This document shows positions 9,746-22,000 of a DNA stretch of 64,000 nt, one piece after another (within the stretch, counting starts at the first letter, position 1; each line of letters starts with the position of its first letter). The notes under the pieces were generated by a model. That model did no database searches and had not been told where the DNA came from. It saw nothing but the letters and a program-made list of their open reading frames with translations. The DNA comes from Populus alba. Its lineage: Eukaryota; Streptophyta; Magnoliopsida; Malpighiales; Salicaceae. The position numbers and the translations under genes were made by a program. The stretch covers positions 8,648,333 to 8,712,332 of the forward strand of contig NC_133293.1 in NCBI RefSeq assembly GCF_005239225.2. Reading direction: 5' to 3'.

Positions 9746-12640
9746 ATGGAAGAGAACAAAAAGACAATAATCAACCGCCTGGAGGCCGTGAAGCGCCATT
9801 CCGGCAAGAGCTGCAGTCAGATAGCAGAGCAAACTGGGCTGACAAATGTGTATGTGGCCCAGTTACTAAGACGTCAGGCTCAACTGAACCCTGATACTGC
9901 CCCAAAGCTACGGGCAGCCTTACCTGAGCTGCCCGAGGACCTGATTCAGGAAATGATGAGACCTCCCATGAGGTCCTATGACCCCAACTTGATTCAAGAA
10001 CCTTGTGTTTACAGGTGGGTTTTCGCTCTGTTTCTCAAAATTTCAACTTTGCATTTTTTGGTTAAGGTCTGAGAATTAGTGAGATGTTGAAATGTTTTGT
10101 ATGTAGGTTGAATGAGGCAGTGATGCATTTTGGTGAGAGTATAAAGGAAATCATCAATGAAGAGTTTGGTGATGGCATGTAAGTTTATTACTATTCCTGT
10201 TTGTTTAAATTATCTATGAGGTAGCTATTTCTTTCAAGTTTTGTTTTCGTGTTGCTGTGATGAATCGAATTTACAGAATCAGATTTACCGTAATTTTGTC
10301 ATTATTTTATCAATTTGAAACTCAACTTCTATTAATTCAATCTGGGCAAGTATACATTGGTGTTTTGCATTGGGACTCACTTGGCCTCCAAGTCCTGTAT
10401 ATTTGCTTTGAAACTGGATCCCATTACCTTTTATAACTATAATGAAATGCGTTCCGTAACCGAACACCATTTAAGTGCAAACTTGTACTTCTCTTGTCTT
10501 GTCCGTGCTTCTACAGATTTTGCAGCTCAGAAGTTAGTCTAAAATGTTGTTGCTTATACTAGCATTTTATTTTCTGTAGTTGAAATGGACACTCAATTGT
10601 AAATTTTTCGTCAGCTATTACGAGGAAGCAGTGAGCATTTAAATGATGAGGTTTCATTATCAAGACTCAAGAGTGATTCAGGATGATGTTTTTCTTGTTT
10701 GAGTACTTGAGTTGAAGTTTCATTATGGAGAGTGATTCAGGATGATGTTTTGCTAGTTTGAGTACTTGAGTTGTTGGATTTCTTAAATTGAAAACTCAAT
10801 AAAACAAGGCATGTAGTTGAGCGCTTAACGAGTGGAGGTCTTTTATCCTTTTCCACTCTAGATGACAAAAGTTCAACAGTCAGAGTTTGTGTTTCCTTTA
10901 TTTTCTTATGAACAGTCAAATCAAGCATGCAGTAGATCCATTGCTCTTGTCTTTTCTTAAAATGTTGTCTACTATACTGTTGTGATATGTGTCCAAGATG
11001 TTGGTGCATCCTAATTGCTATCGTTGCTTGGCCCAACTTTGGGAAAACTACTGTGTGTGTCGTCCATAAAGGAAAAAATGAAAAGAGGTTGACTTGAAAT
11101 TCACAATTTGCTCAATGCTTAAGGTTAGATAAATGAAGTTCATGTTATTTGATTATCGAGTATCAACTTAATTCGTTTACTCATTTGCTGTCTACTCTTT
11201 TGGTCAGCATGTCAGCTATAGACTTCTACTGTTCTGTTGACAAAGTGAAAGGTGTAGATGGAAAGGATCGTGTAGTTGTGACATTTGATGGGAAGTATCT
11301 GCCTTATACTGAGCAGGTTCGTGGCCTTCTACTTCTATGACTGCTTCCTTTTTTTTCTCCCTATTGGGGGTGATATTGCTTATAAATAATAAACAATTCT
11401 GGACAGGTCCTAATTTTACCATGATCCACATTTGTTATAGAGTCATGAATACTTAAGGAATTTTCTTAGACATTCATATGATATCATATTTTTTATAATT
11501 TGATAAAGTTTGAGCTACTTATCTGATGTTGATTTTAATTTTAGTTATTCTGGTGGACTACCTGGATATCGCTACTTAGGACTGCTTTTAATTATTCTGG
11601 TGCCCTGCAAAAACGTTTTGAGTGATCTTGGGTTGGTGTATGCAAATTATGGTAGATTAGCAACTATTTTGGAAGAAATTGGGATGTCATTACTGCCATG
11701 AATAGTAGCCGGGGTACTGTAGCAAGAAGAACATTGACGGGGAATAAGAACAAGAAGCACTCAGAGAAACTGAGAACAGACGAAACACTCTTAGGCTGCA
11801 GCTGTCAAACCAACCAAAAGACTTATAATTCTATGTTTCAGGTCTGAATATGTGCTTCTTTTAGGCACCAAAAGCTTAGTAGTTCTAAGTCAAGCAGGAA
11901 ATAGAAGCAACGTAGAAAAAAGGAAATCATGAGACATAACTAACAGAAAGCTCCTAAATACTGCTATAATTTCCTACATAAATTATAAACAAATATTCTG
12001 AATAGTATTAAAATTTCTGAATTAGATTAATCCCCAAATAGAATAGATCTAGAAGAAAAACTAAAATTTACTTGTGAAGATTCAAATTAAAACCATTCAT
12101 TTCATTCGTCTCATTTGCATCACATGGTTATCTTTTGCTGACCGTCTCTCTCACTCTCTCTCTCATTCAGAGGTTTAATTTCTATTTGATTTGGTTTGAT
12201 TTTTTTAAAGTAATGAGCATTGGCATGAATAACCAAGTAAAATGAAATATTTTAAGTTCTTTAAGTATAAACAGCGTCCGAGGTGCTATTGAAATTGTCA
12301 ATATTGTCATGCAATGAGAATAATATCATACCATCACCAATACAAAGAAATGGATCGAGTACAAAAGAAAACAGCAGGAAAAGAAATTGTGCTTTACTTA
12401 AGTAGTCAAGATTTTGAACTGATACATGATTGCGCAGTACATCTCAAATGCTTTCTCTTATTCTGCTGCTGTAGGATCATGTTGTTCTGTAAACAGAATT
12501 GCGGGCATTTAAAGCTACTTTACATACAAAGTATTCTGTAGCATTCCTAGTTGAAAGTTAATCCAAACACAGCTTTGAATTTCTTGTATTTATGCTTACA
12601 GAAGTCAGAGCATATGGTTTCAAGACCAAGGCCTCATTGA
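9746..12640 (+). CDS. CYN: Cyanate hydratase (cyanase)
   Basis: Cyanase converts cyanate plus bicarbonate to carbamate and CO2; carbamate decays to ammonia and CO2. The enzyme is a cytosolic decamer in known cases. Exons are 9746-10014, 10107-10178, 11208-11316 and 12602-12640, all with GT-AG introns and consistent phases, giving 162 residues, the usual plant length. Residues 1-about 75 form the helix-turn-helix-like domain ([20 protein letters not shown]). The C-terminal catalytic domain carries R90, E93 and S116, matching Arg96, Glu99 and Ser122 of the E. coli enzyme in identity and spacing. The motifs [17 protein letters not shown] and [12 protein letters not shown] are characteristic. The last exon encodes only 12 residues before the stop and was placed by the family C-terminus (EHMV), so it is slightly less certain. 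Nothing suggests loss of function. Confidence 0.95.
10651..10773 (+). repeat. Imperfect tandem duplication in cyanase intron 2
   Basis: Two adjacent copies, about 10651-10716 and 10717-10773, share GTTTCATTAT, GAGTGATTCAGGATGATGTT and GTTTGAGTACTTGAGTTG. The second copy lacks a short internal segment. It lies wholly inside the intron between cyanase exons 2 and 3. Confidence 0.8.
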
Positions 12641-13423
12641 AGTTGCTGAATCAGGATGTGGACACGGCAACCGCTCTTAATAAAGACATGGGACCTCCTG
12701 GGGGCTTTGTTAAATTACTTGGATATGGATTTTTTAGATAATCAATAAGAAGGTCAAGATCAAGAACTGTATTATTACTTGAATCCTTAATGTTTCCTGT
12801 TCTAATGTATGTTGTGCGTTTGAATGATAAAAGGTTGCCAAACATTCTATTAGTTTCGCATGTCTCGCCCCTTTTCAGTGTACTGGAAATTGTTTTTGCA
12901 GCAGTGATTCAAGCTTTTTGCCAAATGTAGAAAAGACATGGATCAAAATCCAGAATCCACCATATTTAAGTTACAACATGGAACCAAATGCAGGAAACAC
13001 AAATGATCTTTAGCATGAACTGAATAGAGAGCATATAACATTACAAGGCATGTCTAGTTCATTTATTTGAAAGGAAATTGTTGTGGGGCAAATATATGTG
13101 CCTCTGTTGAAATGATCCTTCTCAGGTGGATGGCTGGATGCCCTCTGAGAGACTGAGACACAGCAATAAAATTATAAAATAAAATTATTTGACATTTTCC
13201 CCCCACCTTTTAGCTATTTTTTCTCAAAGCAAAAATATTGAAAGCATTGACTAGGTATGTACTCTAAAGTCTAACCTAAAAGTCCCTAACTCAAGTCTTC
13301 TTCTAGGCCCAAGTCGAAAAACTCAAGAGAGGTAAGAAAATAAAGATAAATAGCCCCCTTCCAAAAACTCTCAACGGTCATAATCATCTCCTAAACCCTC
13401 ATCTCTCTCGCTCTCTTATCAGA
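12641..13423. other. Intergenic region between cyanase and the MORF2-like gene
   Basis: It contains the cyanase 3' UTR and the promoter and leader of the next gene. A pyrimidine-rich CTCTCTCGCTCTCTTATC leader lies at about 13402-13420. No further gene is seen. Confidence 0.5.
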
Positions 13424-15839
13424 ATGACCCCAACCCTAGTTCGCTCCCTCGCCACCCGCCACCTCAGTCTCTGCATCCTCCTCCCCAAACGCCTCCTCTC
13501 CACCTTCTCCATAACCCATCCTCCTTCACTTCCCACTGTTCTTCCCTGCCGCCAATCTCTACCCTCACTCTCTCACGCTCTACAATCCATCAACAAAACC
13601 ACTAACCCCACCCGTTTCACGTCCATTCGATGCCGGGTCAATCGAGCTGGAAACTCGGGTTATTCGCCCCTGAACTCAGGGTCAAACTTTAGTGACCGGC
13701 CACCCAATGAGATGGCCCCGCTTTTCCCTGGTTGTGATTATGAGCACTGGCTTATTGTTATGGATAAGCCTGGTGGTGAGGGTGCTACTAAACAACAAAT
13801 GATTGATTGCTATATTCAAACTCTTTCTAAAGTTGTTGGCAGGTAAAATGGGTAAATGGGTCTCGTTTTTTTAATTGAACGTTTCGATTTTTGTGGTTTT
13901 CTTGACTGCTTATCTTTTTTTATTATTGTTTTTTTTTTTGTTGTTATCAGTGAGGAGGAAGCAAAGAAGAAGATTTATAATGTTTCGTGTGAGAGGTATT
14001 TTGGGTTTGGATGCGAGATTGATGAGGAAACCTCTAACAAGCTTGAAGGTCTGTTCATTTTTTAAGTCACTGCAATTCAAAAGTTGGATTTACAATGCCT
14101 TTCCCACTTGGATTACTTTTTTATTTTCATTGTTAATAGGTCTGCCCGGTGTTCTCTTTGTCCTCCCGGATTCTTACGTTGACCCTGAATACAAGGACTA
14201 TGGTGGTAAGGCTTTGTACTTCTTTCTAAGAGTGCTACTAATTTGCTTTTGTTTAGGACTCATCTAGAATTTCAGTGGTTAGGATAACTCTGTGCGTGTT
14301 GTTCTTTAACTCTGTGCGTTTGGAAGTAATATATTCTATGCATGTGCATCAATGTGATTTTGACAAAGATTTGGTGCATGAAGTTTTCGATAGGAAGAAA
14401 TAATGGTGATGGCATGATTTGATTCTTCTTTAATGCACAGTCCATCTTGGCAAAGCTATAGAGTCTTATGGGCAATGTTTAGCTTTGAATGCTAATGGAC
14501 TTATATCAAATTGTTCTCTCTATACTGTTCTGTGCTTTATATTCCATGGAGATGCAGATCAGTGGAGATGAAAAATGACTCCTACACCATTTGCCAAGTG
14601 TTTTAAAGATGAATTGTGTAGTTATTTCCTTGGTGAATGTTCTTATAGGTTGATTCTATCTCTTTGTTTATGAATTGCCGCCTGTTCTGTCTCGGTCCAT
14701 CTTGGCCAGGCGAGTGTGTTTGGGAGTGTGGTAGCGGTTGCTTATCAAAATGCTTTTCATTACAAAACACATCAAATAATGTTTTTTTTATTTATTTTAA
14801 AAAAATTATTTTTGACACTAGCATATTAAAATGATCTGAAAATATTAATTTGAAGTAAAAACAAAAAATAAAAAAATTTCAATTTTTTTCAAAAGCTCTT
14901 CCGAAACACAATGCCAAGACTATGTCTAGCTTTGAATGCTAATGAACTCACATCAATCTACTAACATTACCTGTTCTTTTCTTCTTGTGCTCAATTGAGG
15001 TGCAGAATCATTTGATATGATACATAAATTTTATTGCTTTTGTAAAGTTCCTCTTAACTCACAGTCCATCTTGGCAAAGCTAAAGAGTCTTATGGGCAAT
15101 GTTTAGCTTTGAATGCTAATGGACTTATATAAAATTGCTCTCTATACTGTTCTGTTCTTCATATTCCATGGAGATGCAGACCAGTGGAGATGAAATGCGT
15201 CTGCTACATTTTTTACTAATTGTTTGAAAGTTAAATTGTGTAGTTATTTCCTTGGTGAATTTATTGACAGGGTTGATTCTATTTTCTTTGTTTTATGGCT
15301 TGCTGCTTGTTCTTTCTTTTTCTGTCCTGAATAGAAAACTTTGATAGCTTGATGAATATCATTTGTTCAAACTGGCTGGTTGACCCTGCATTCGATCTCT
15401 GCCTTTGATATCTGTTCTTGAGATTGTAAAGGCTTATGGTTGTGGCTGCATGGTTAACTTTTGTCGGTTCTAGTAAGAAATGTTCTTCATCAATCCAAAT
15501 TTTAGTCTGAACTTCCCTTTATTTTACGGGCCTAACTTCCTCTCAACTAACACAATGCTTTCAATGGACTAATTTTAGTCTGTTGCTTCTTCACCCTCAT
15601 GGTGAAGAGGTTCTTTTCTCCCCATTGCATAGTTTAGAGACTTATTCGTCATAATATTCCTTTTCCTAATGTTGTATGGCTTTCTTTTAATGGCAGCTGA
15701 GTTATTTGTGAATGGAGAGATAGTTCAACGGCCACCTGAAAGGCAGAAAAGGGTGGAGCCACAGCCACAGAGAGCAAATGACAGACCAAGATATAATGAC
15801 AGAACCCGATATGTGCGTCGCAGAGAAAATATGCGGTGA
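13424..15839 (+). CDS. MORF2: Plastid RNA-editing factor, MORF/RIP family (MORF2-like)
   Basis: MORF (RIP) proteins bind PPR editing factors and are needed for C-to-U editing of organelle transcripts; MORF2 and MORF9 act in plastids. Exons are 13424-13842, 13951-14048, 14140-14205 and 15697-15839, in consistent phase, giving 241 residues. The first 70 or so residues are rich in Ser, Leu, Pro and Arg with few acidic residues, as expected of a transit peptide. The conserved MORF domain starts at about residue 105 (DYEHWLIVMDKPGGEG). It continues through YNVSCERYFGFGCEIDEE and LPGVLFVLPDSYVDPEYKDYG to ELFVNGEIVQR. The tail VEPQPQRANDRPRYNDRTRY favours MORF2 over MORF9, as far as I recall the Arabidopsis proteins. 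Intron 3 (14206-15696) is long and holds a duplication and a small inserted element. The plastid location is inferred, not shown. Confidence 0.93.
14439..15312 (+). repeat. Direct repeat pair in MORF2-like intron 3
   Basis: Copies of about 250 bases lie at 14439-14690 and 15062-15312, both starting CAGTCCATCTTGGCAAAGCT. They share long matches, including GGGCAATGTTTAGCTTTGAA and TTATTTCCTTGGTGAAT. A short partial repeat of the first motif, GTCCATCTTGGCCAGG, lies at about 14696 next to an inserted element. Confidence 0.85.
14713..14912. mobile_element. Small non-autonomous element with short terminal inverted repeats
   Basis: The left end TGTGTTTGGGAG (14715-14726) is inversely matched by TTCCGAAACACA (14899-14910), 10 of 12 positions. 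The interior is AT-rich and non-coding, with the phrase GACACTAGCATATTAAAATG. Similar AT-rich copies appear elsewhere in the window. I infer a MITE-like element; no clear target duplication was found. Confidence 0.55.
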
Positions 15840-18229
15840 AGCAATGCATGGGAAAGCTTGCTGTATAGTTTCTGCAATTGGAAGCTTGTCCTGCGTGGTC
15901 ATCAATGGTGTCCGTAACTATTTAATGTAGCCAGTTGAACCAAGGATATTGTATGTGATAATTTCGTGTTTCTCTCCTTGACATGTCCCAACGCGAAGCG
16001 TCTGAATGTAAATTCTGCTATCCTCGTAAGTTTTGCTTTTTTTGTTCCTTTCAGGTCAGGCGTATCAGCTGCTTGTTAGGTTTTACTTGCACTGAACACA
16101 TGGTGGAAATTGTAAAATACTTTTCGGTGGTTGTCCACATTGAGGGGGGTGGTTTAGCTTTGTGGTTTTGCTCGTCCCTGTTAGCAGATAATGAACTCTG
16201 TGAGTATGGGATCCTCATACTTGCTCGCTGGAAAGAGCGTGTGGCCCCTTGAAGAAAGGGGAAATGTTTTGAATTATTACAGCAAAGCCTCGTTCATAAA
16301 CTAGCTGGGGTTTGTAATATGATTTTTTTTGCACGATGTTCATGTTGGTAATGGTCCTGATAAGTGGACCCAGTGGCTCGTGTTTTTTTTCTGATTTGAT
16401 AATGATAATTGTTTCACACCTCCTACTTAATGTGTGGTAACTGGTTACGTTTTAAAAAATGTTTTTTTGCTAAACTTAAATTGTAAAATTCAATCGTAAA
16501 ACTATAAAATTATAAATAAAATGTTTTAATTAATTATATATTAACAGTATAACTATAATATAATTAAAATAAAAGTGAAATAAATAATAGAAAAGTTCAA
16601 GTTTTTTATTTTTTTTACATTGAATTTTTTAGAAAAATTAACTTATTTAAATGAATTTTTTTTAAATTTTAATAGATTATTTAACATTATATTAATTTAT
16701 AATTTTTATTCTATATATTTGCAAGCTAAAATAGAAAAATATACCAATTGATATATTAATAATTACATAATGATATGTAAGAATATGAATAGGTATTTTT
16801 ATTTTATGAAAATAAAATCCATAAATAACTTATATTGTTAAAAAAATTATAATAATTATAGTTAAAATTGAGCCTTTGATTATTATATTGCACAAGTTTT
16901 ATAATATATAAATTTGGAACAATGAAAATGCTAAGATATTATTAGATTGCACAATTTTATACTTATTTTAAACTTGTAAAATCGGTCTGAGTTTACTAAT
17001 TTTATTGAGTTTGATCGAATTTTACTGATTTTATTGATTTTTGAACTTTTAGTTTGATTTTACATGTTAGATACATGTTGACTTGTAAAATCATTTAAAC
17101 TTATAAAATCAATTTGAGTTTAATTTTACCAAGTTTGATCGAGTTTCATCATTGATTTTACTAATTTTTGAGTTTTTAATTCGATTTTACATATTAGATA
17201 CATGTTGACTCGTAAAATCATATGATTTTAGGAGTCAACTCATGATTTTGACAACATTGATTGAAATCATCTAGCAACCAGTAAAAAAAATTTCTTTTTT
17301 CTGCAAGTGTTTAGAGACTTCCTTGTCATAATATTCTTTATGTTAAGTCAATTTCATCTTTAAAATTTTTTATCGATCGATCAACTTACTTAGTGATAAG
17401 TTAAGTTGAGAAAATTTCCAAGCGACTTAATTTTAAACTTGTGTTAAATGAATAGTTGAGTTGAAATGTTGTTTTGTTATTTTTATTATTTTTTGTCAAT
17501 TTTATTCTCGAACTCTTTTTACATGCAAGCCAAGATGCTATTAAACAGGTTAAGTAGAGTGGATTACATTGAAACAAATCTAAAATAATTTGATTTTAGA
17601 TCCAGGCCAAGCAAGGAATTGAGTCTGAGGATTTTGAGGCTGATATATTATGTCGACTTTAATAATAATATCAAATAGTTTTTTTTTCATGTTTAATTTT
17701 TTAATATGATCCATAATGTAACGCGTGTGTGTAATTAAAAGTACAAATATGTACCTTATTAGATGTAGATATATAAAATTTTTACCTTATACAATTTCAT
17801 TATCATCCCTGATTTAGATGTTTTCATACCATGTCATCTTCTTAATGTTTACTCATAAAATTTAGATGTTTCCATTTACCATGTTATTTTACAAAGGAAA
17901 TAAATAATTAATTTGAATTCAGAAATTGTACTTGCTAGAAATAAATTAAAATCATTTTTTTTTTTTTATCAATTGTTCTAGATGGTTTGCTAAGAGCTTA
18001 AAGATTTAAATATTGCAACATTAAAAGAAAAGGAAAGAAAATTAAAAATATATGGTTGTAATATCGACGACACGAGGCAACAAATGGGGGGCGTGTCATT
18101 CATGAGAAATCAACAAGGGGGGAAGGGGATACTAATAGGTCGTCGTCTCGTCCTTGTATTTTTCATTTTTGGGCTCCTAATCTTAAACTGCAAATATATG
18201 GTGTTTGTTCGTGGCCATCTTCTACCTTA
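15840..18229. other. 3' UTR of the MORF2-like gene and repeat-rich spacer
   Basis: The first several hundred bases are probably the MORF2-like 3' UTR. From about 16440 to 17950 the DNA is very AT-rich and includes a tandem duplication at 16972-17224. No coding region is seen. Confidence 0.5.
16972..17224 (+). repeat. Tandem duplication, period about 127
   Basis: Two adjacent copies share CTTGTAAAATC/CTTATAAAATC, GAGTTT, TTTGATCGA, TTTTACT and the phrase TTAGATACATGTTGACT. Divergence is moderate, so the duplication is not recent. Confidence 0.75.
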
Positions 18230-18366
18230 GGTCTCTTCTATCTCCTCCGCACAACTCTCATCTCCTCCTACTCGTAGGCTGTAACTAATCATACTTAACT
18301 ATTTCCTCCGCCTCCGCCTCCAATTCGCCATTCTCCGACTTCTCCACTCCGCTAACTGCCTTTTAG
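18230..18366 (+). other. Probable non-coding first exon of the U2AF-like gene
   Basis: A pyrimidine-rich leader ends at TTTTAG with a donor GTACGA at 18367. An acceptor with a good polypyrimidine tract (TTTTTTCCTTGCTCCCAG) ends at 18998, and a second AG lies at 19005-19006, ahead of the start codon at 19039. This is an inferred 5' UTR intron. The start of the exon is a guess. Confidence 0.45.
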
Positions 18367-19038
18367 GTACGACTCCAAACAAACCTCTTCTTGCAGTACA
18401 TTTAATTTAACTTATTTTTCTATTATCTAGACTGGATATTGTTTTGTTCTAGAAACAAACTTAATCAAGGTGAGTTTAGTGTAGGAATTTTAAGCCAGTT
18501 TTTCGAAAGGTGATTTTGATTCTTTGTTAAAACACATGCATTAGTGACTAATATTAGGAATAATCTGCGTGTTATTTTCAGATTTATTGGAAGTATCTTC
18601 ATTCTCCGTTAAACCTGTATGTATCTGGAAGATTTTGATATAATGCCCAACAGTAGTTAATGTGTTAGGCTTCATGGAATTTTGGGGTGTCCCACAGAAC
18701 AATAGTATGATAGATAGATGCATAATGTTAGGTGCCTACCTCAGAGTTGTTACTTGGTATTGAACCTGCAATCTCCCTCCGTGTTGTTGTTTTGTCTCAA
18801 TCTGTTGTCAGAAGGGTTTCAATTGTTAAAACACATGGATTAGCGACTAATACTTGCTTTATGTTGGTGCATATCTTTCCTCTGGGCTCAGGATAGTTAT
18901 AGAGCGACTATTTTACTAACAGCCAGAGTTTCACTGGCTTTTCTGCATGCTGCTCGATTTTCTTACTTCAAGGCTTGCGCTTTTTTCCTTGCTCCCAGGG
19001 CTGCAGAATTCACTGTTTTGAGTTAGTTTCTATCAGGC

Positions 19039-22000
19039 ATGATGAGCAGATCCAGTCGGCATAAAGACAAGTATGGAAGAAGTAGTGAGATGTCTCAAGA
19101 TCACCAGTATGAAGGAACTGCTGCACGGACTAGACCGTTCAGCTTTGATGAGATTATGTCTATAAGGAAAAACAAGAATGCATCTGAAATTTTGGAAGGA
19201 GAATTAAAAGATATATTAGGAGGTGTTATTAATGAGAAAGCTTCTGATCATAGATCTGAAAGGGGTAATGGCCACAATGAAGAATCTTCAACTGGTCTCC
19301 GACAGCACTTGTCAGAGGAACATGGCAAGGTGAGTTACAGAAAAAAAGAAGATAATGTTTCCATGAAGGAGGATTATATAGCCAAAGGCAAAGATAGAGA
19401 TTTTCGAGATTCAGAAACAAAATCGAAGGCCAAAATGAACGAAGATATGAGAATTGAAGTTAAAGAAAAGACTAATGAAAAAATTCATGACAGGAGAAAA
19501 GGTGATAAGCGGCCAAGCAATATTTCTGAAAGCGAAGCTGTGAGGAAGCATTCAAGAGAGGTGCAGAAAGATAGACATGTGGACAAAAGTAGAGGAAAAT
19601 CTGAAAGAGAAAGAAAGGAAAAATACAGGAATGGTATTGATGATAAAAGTAGAGACAGGAATGCTGCAAAGAAACATGATTTAGGAAAAGGGCATCATTT
19701 AGAAACTTCTGAGAGAAAGGAAAGGAAGGAATCTTCAAAATCTCATCATGAAGAATTAAGGCTGAAAAGGAGACGATCAAGGAGCCGAGAGCACGAGGAC
19801 AGAAATAGAAGGTCTATTTCACTCTCACCAAGGGCTCACAAACGTGGTTCTTATCACAAAAGAGAGCATGTGGAATTGTCCTCGCATTCTGTCAAAGAAA
19901 GGTCTGGACGACAACAATCTGATGCTGAAAATAACCAACTTACAAACAGTAGTTCTAGTAGGCATCAGAGGAGACATGGTAGCTTTGCAAGTGGGCTTGG
20001 TGGCTATTCACCAAGGAAGAGAAAAACTGAGGCTGCTGTTAAGACTCCTTCCCCAGCTAAACGCTCACCAGAGAAGAAAAGTGCTAAATGGGACCTTGCA
20101 CCAGAAGAAACAAACAATGTCTTTCCTGCTGTGATTCTCTCTAATTTTCAATCACCAAACCAAACTGCATCTTCAAATATACATGAAGTGGTCAGTGCCG
20201 TTCCTGTTGTTTCAGCTCCAATGAAGCCTCTTTCCGGGGTTTCACCCAGTTCTTCGTCAACTGCAACGAAAGTCTCCACTGAATCCATTCAACTTACACA
20301 AGTGACCCATCCTATAAGGAAGCTTTATATGGAGAACATTCCAGCTTCAGCCTCTGAGAAAGCTGTGATGGACTGTCTTAATAACCTTTTGATTTCTTCA
20401 GGTGTCAATCATATCCAAGGAACCCAACCATGTATAAGCTGCATTGTAAGTTTCTAATTTGTATTTGAATAATGTCCATTTTATTCTTATCGAGTGTATG
20501 GTTACAATTGCGTTGTGGCATGTCTTGCCATATTTTATCTGCAGATGCAAAAAGAAAAGGGCCAAGCTCTTGTGGAATTTCTGACTCCAGAGGATGCTTC
20601 AGCAGCTCTCTCTTTTGATGGCTGTTCTTTATCAGGCTCCATTATCAAAGTCAGACGGCCCAAAGACTTTATTGAAGTGGCAGTAAGAATGACCACCCTC
20701 CATTTCTTTTAAAGTTTAATAGCTTTGCACTAATCTTTAGGATTTCTTGTTTTTCTGGCTTATTCATGGTGTGCTATTGTTTGGAATTTTTTGGTATTGT
20801 CTATTTTGAAGTTAATTGGTCTGTCTGGATGCTTAGAAATATATTTGATCCTTTCCAATCATTTCTTTTCCCTGTTTCTCTTTGGTGATGATTTATTTTT
20901 ATGTCAGTTGTCTGTCCACTAGAATTTCTAACTTTAATCTAATTGCTGCAAGTTCTTATGATGTATATATCTGTGTATTTTGGAGCTCTATTTTTCTCAA
21001 GTCATAGAGTACATCAATTCCTATGTCTAGTCAATCGGAAACCTTATCAGTTGCGAGAGATAGTTTTATTAGCTAAAAGGAAATGACAGTAGAAAAGCCA
21101 AGTTCTCTGTAATCTGGTCCAGCCTGCATGGTGATCAGAATCAAATCTTAAGACAAGATTGATATTTTCCTAAATTACTTTGAAGTGAGTCCTGAAGGAG
21201 GAGTGCTGCAGTGGTGAGCTCGGTTTAGGCCAGTGTGCTGTTTAAAAAGATATTAAGGCGTGACCTTTTAGATAATCGATTGCAAGCTATTGTTGTTCTT
21301 TCAGAGTAATCGAGAAAGATGGATTTTTGTGACTAGGGTTTGATATATATATATGGCATGTATTTATTCACAGTAGATTTTAGGCTTGAAATGTCAGGTT
21401 ATGATTCTACTAGTTAATCTTGTCTGCAAATATTTTACCTGCTTGCAAGAATGGTATTATTTCTTTGCAAATGGGTGTTTTACAACAATCACTTTGCAAG
21501 AATGGTATTATTTCTTTGCAAATGGGTGTTTTACCAAGTCAACAACTTATAAAGTTTGGTTGCATTGGTTAACAAGAGAATGAATTCAATGCATCTAACT
21601 GTTTGTAAAATATTGCACAGAAAATTAGTTTTAACTTGCATAATGCAGCTACTGATCAGAAAGAGAGGTTTTGGCATTTATCATAACTCCTGTGACAGTG
21701 TTGCTCTCAGATGCATTACTTGCTCTTGAACCTACAATTCATTGCTGTGTATTTGTTGTATGCATTTAGTATTTTATTGATGTTTTGTATCTAAAGGCTT
21801 TCAAAAAGACAAAGTTTAATGCAACTATCAATGGTCAATCTATTTGTAGGCCACGTAATATTGGGTTAACCAAGAAAGAGGTGGCTCCTGATGTGAAGTT
21901 ATTACTCTCTTATTCTCCCCATCATTTATAAATGGGGAGTTGTAACACTTGCAGTTACTCTTTTTGACTGTTTTGATTAAAATTATAGCATAATCTTGGA

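Noticed and set aside
13856..14267. Two long plus-strand frames over MORF2-like exons 2 and 3
   Set aside because: They read through introns; the spliced model keeps the conserved MORF sequence in frame across all four exons.
19229..19780. Minus-strand frames opposite the RS-type exon
   Set aside because: They are shadows of the purine-rich coding strand and resemble no protein.
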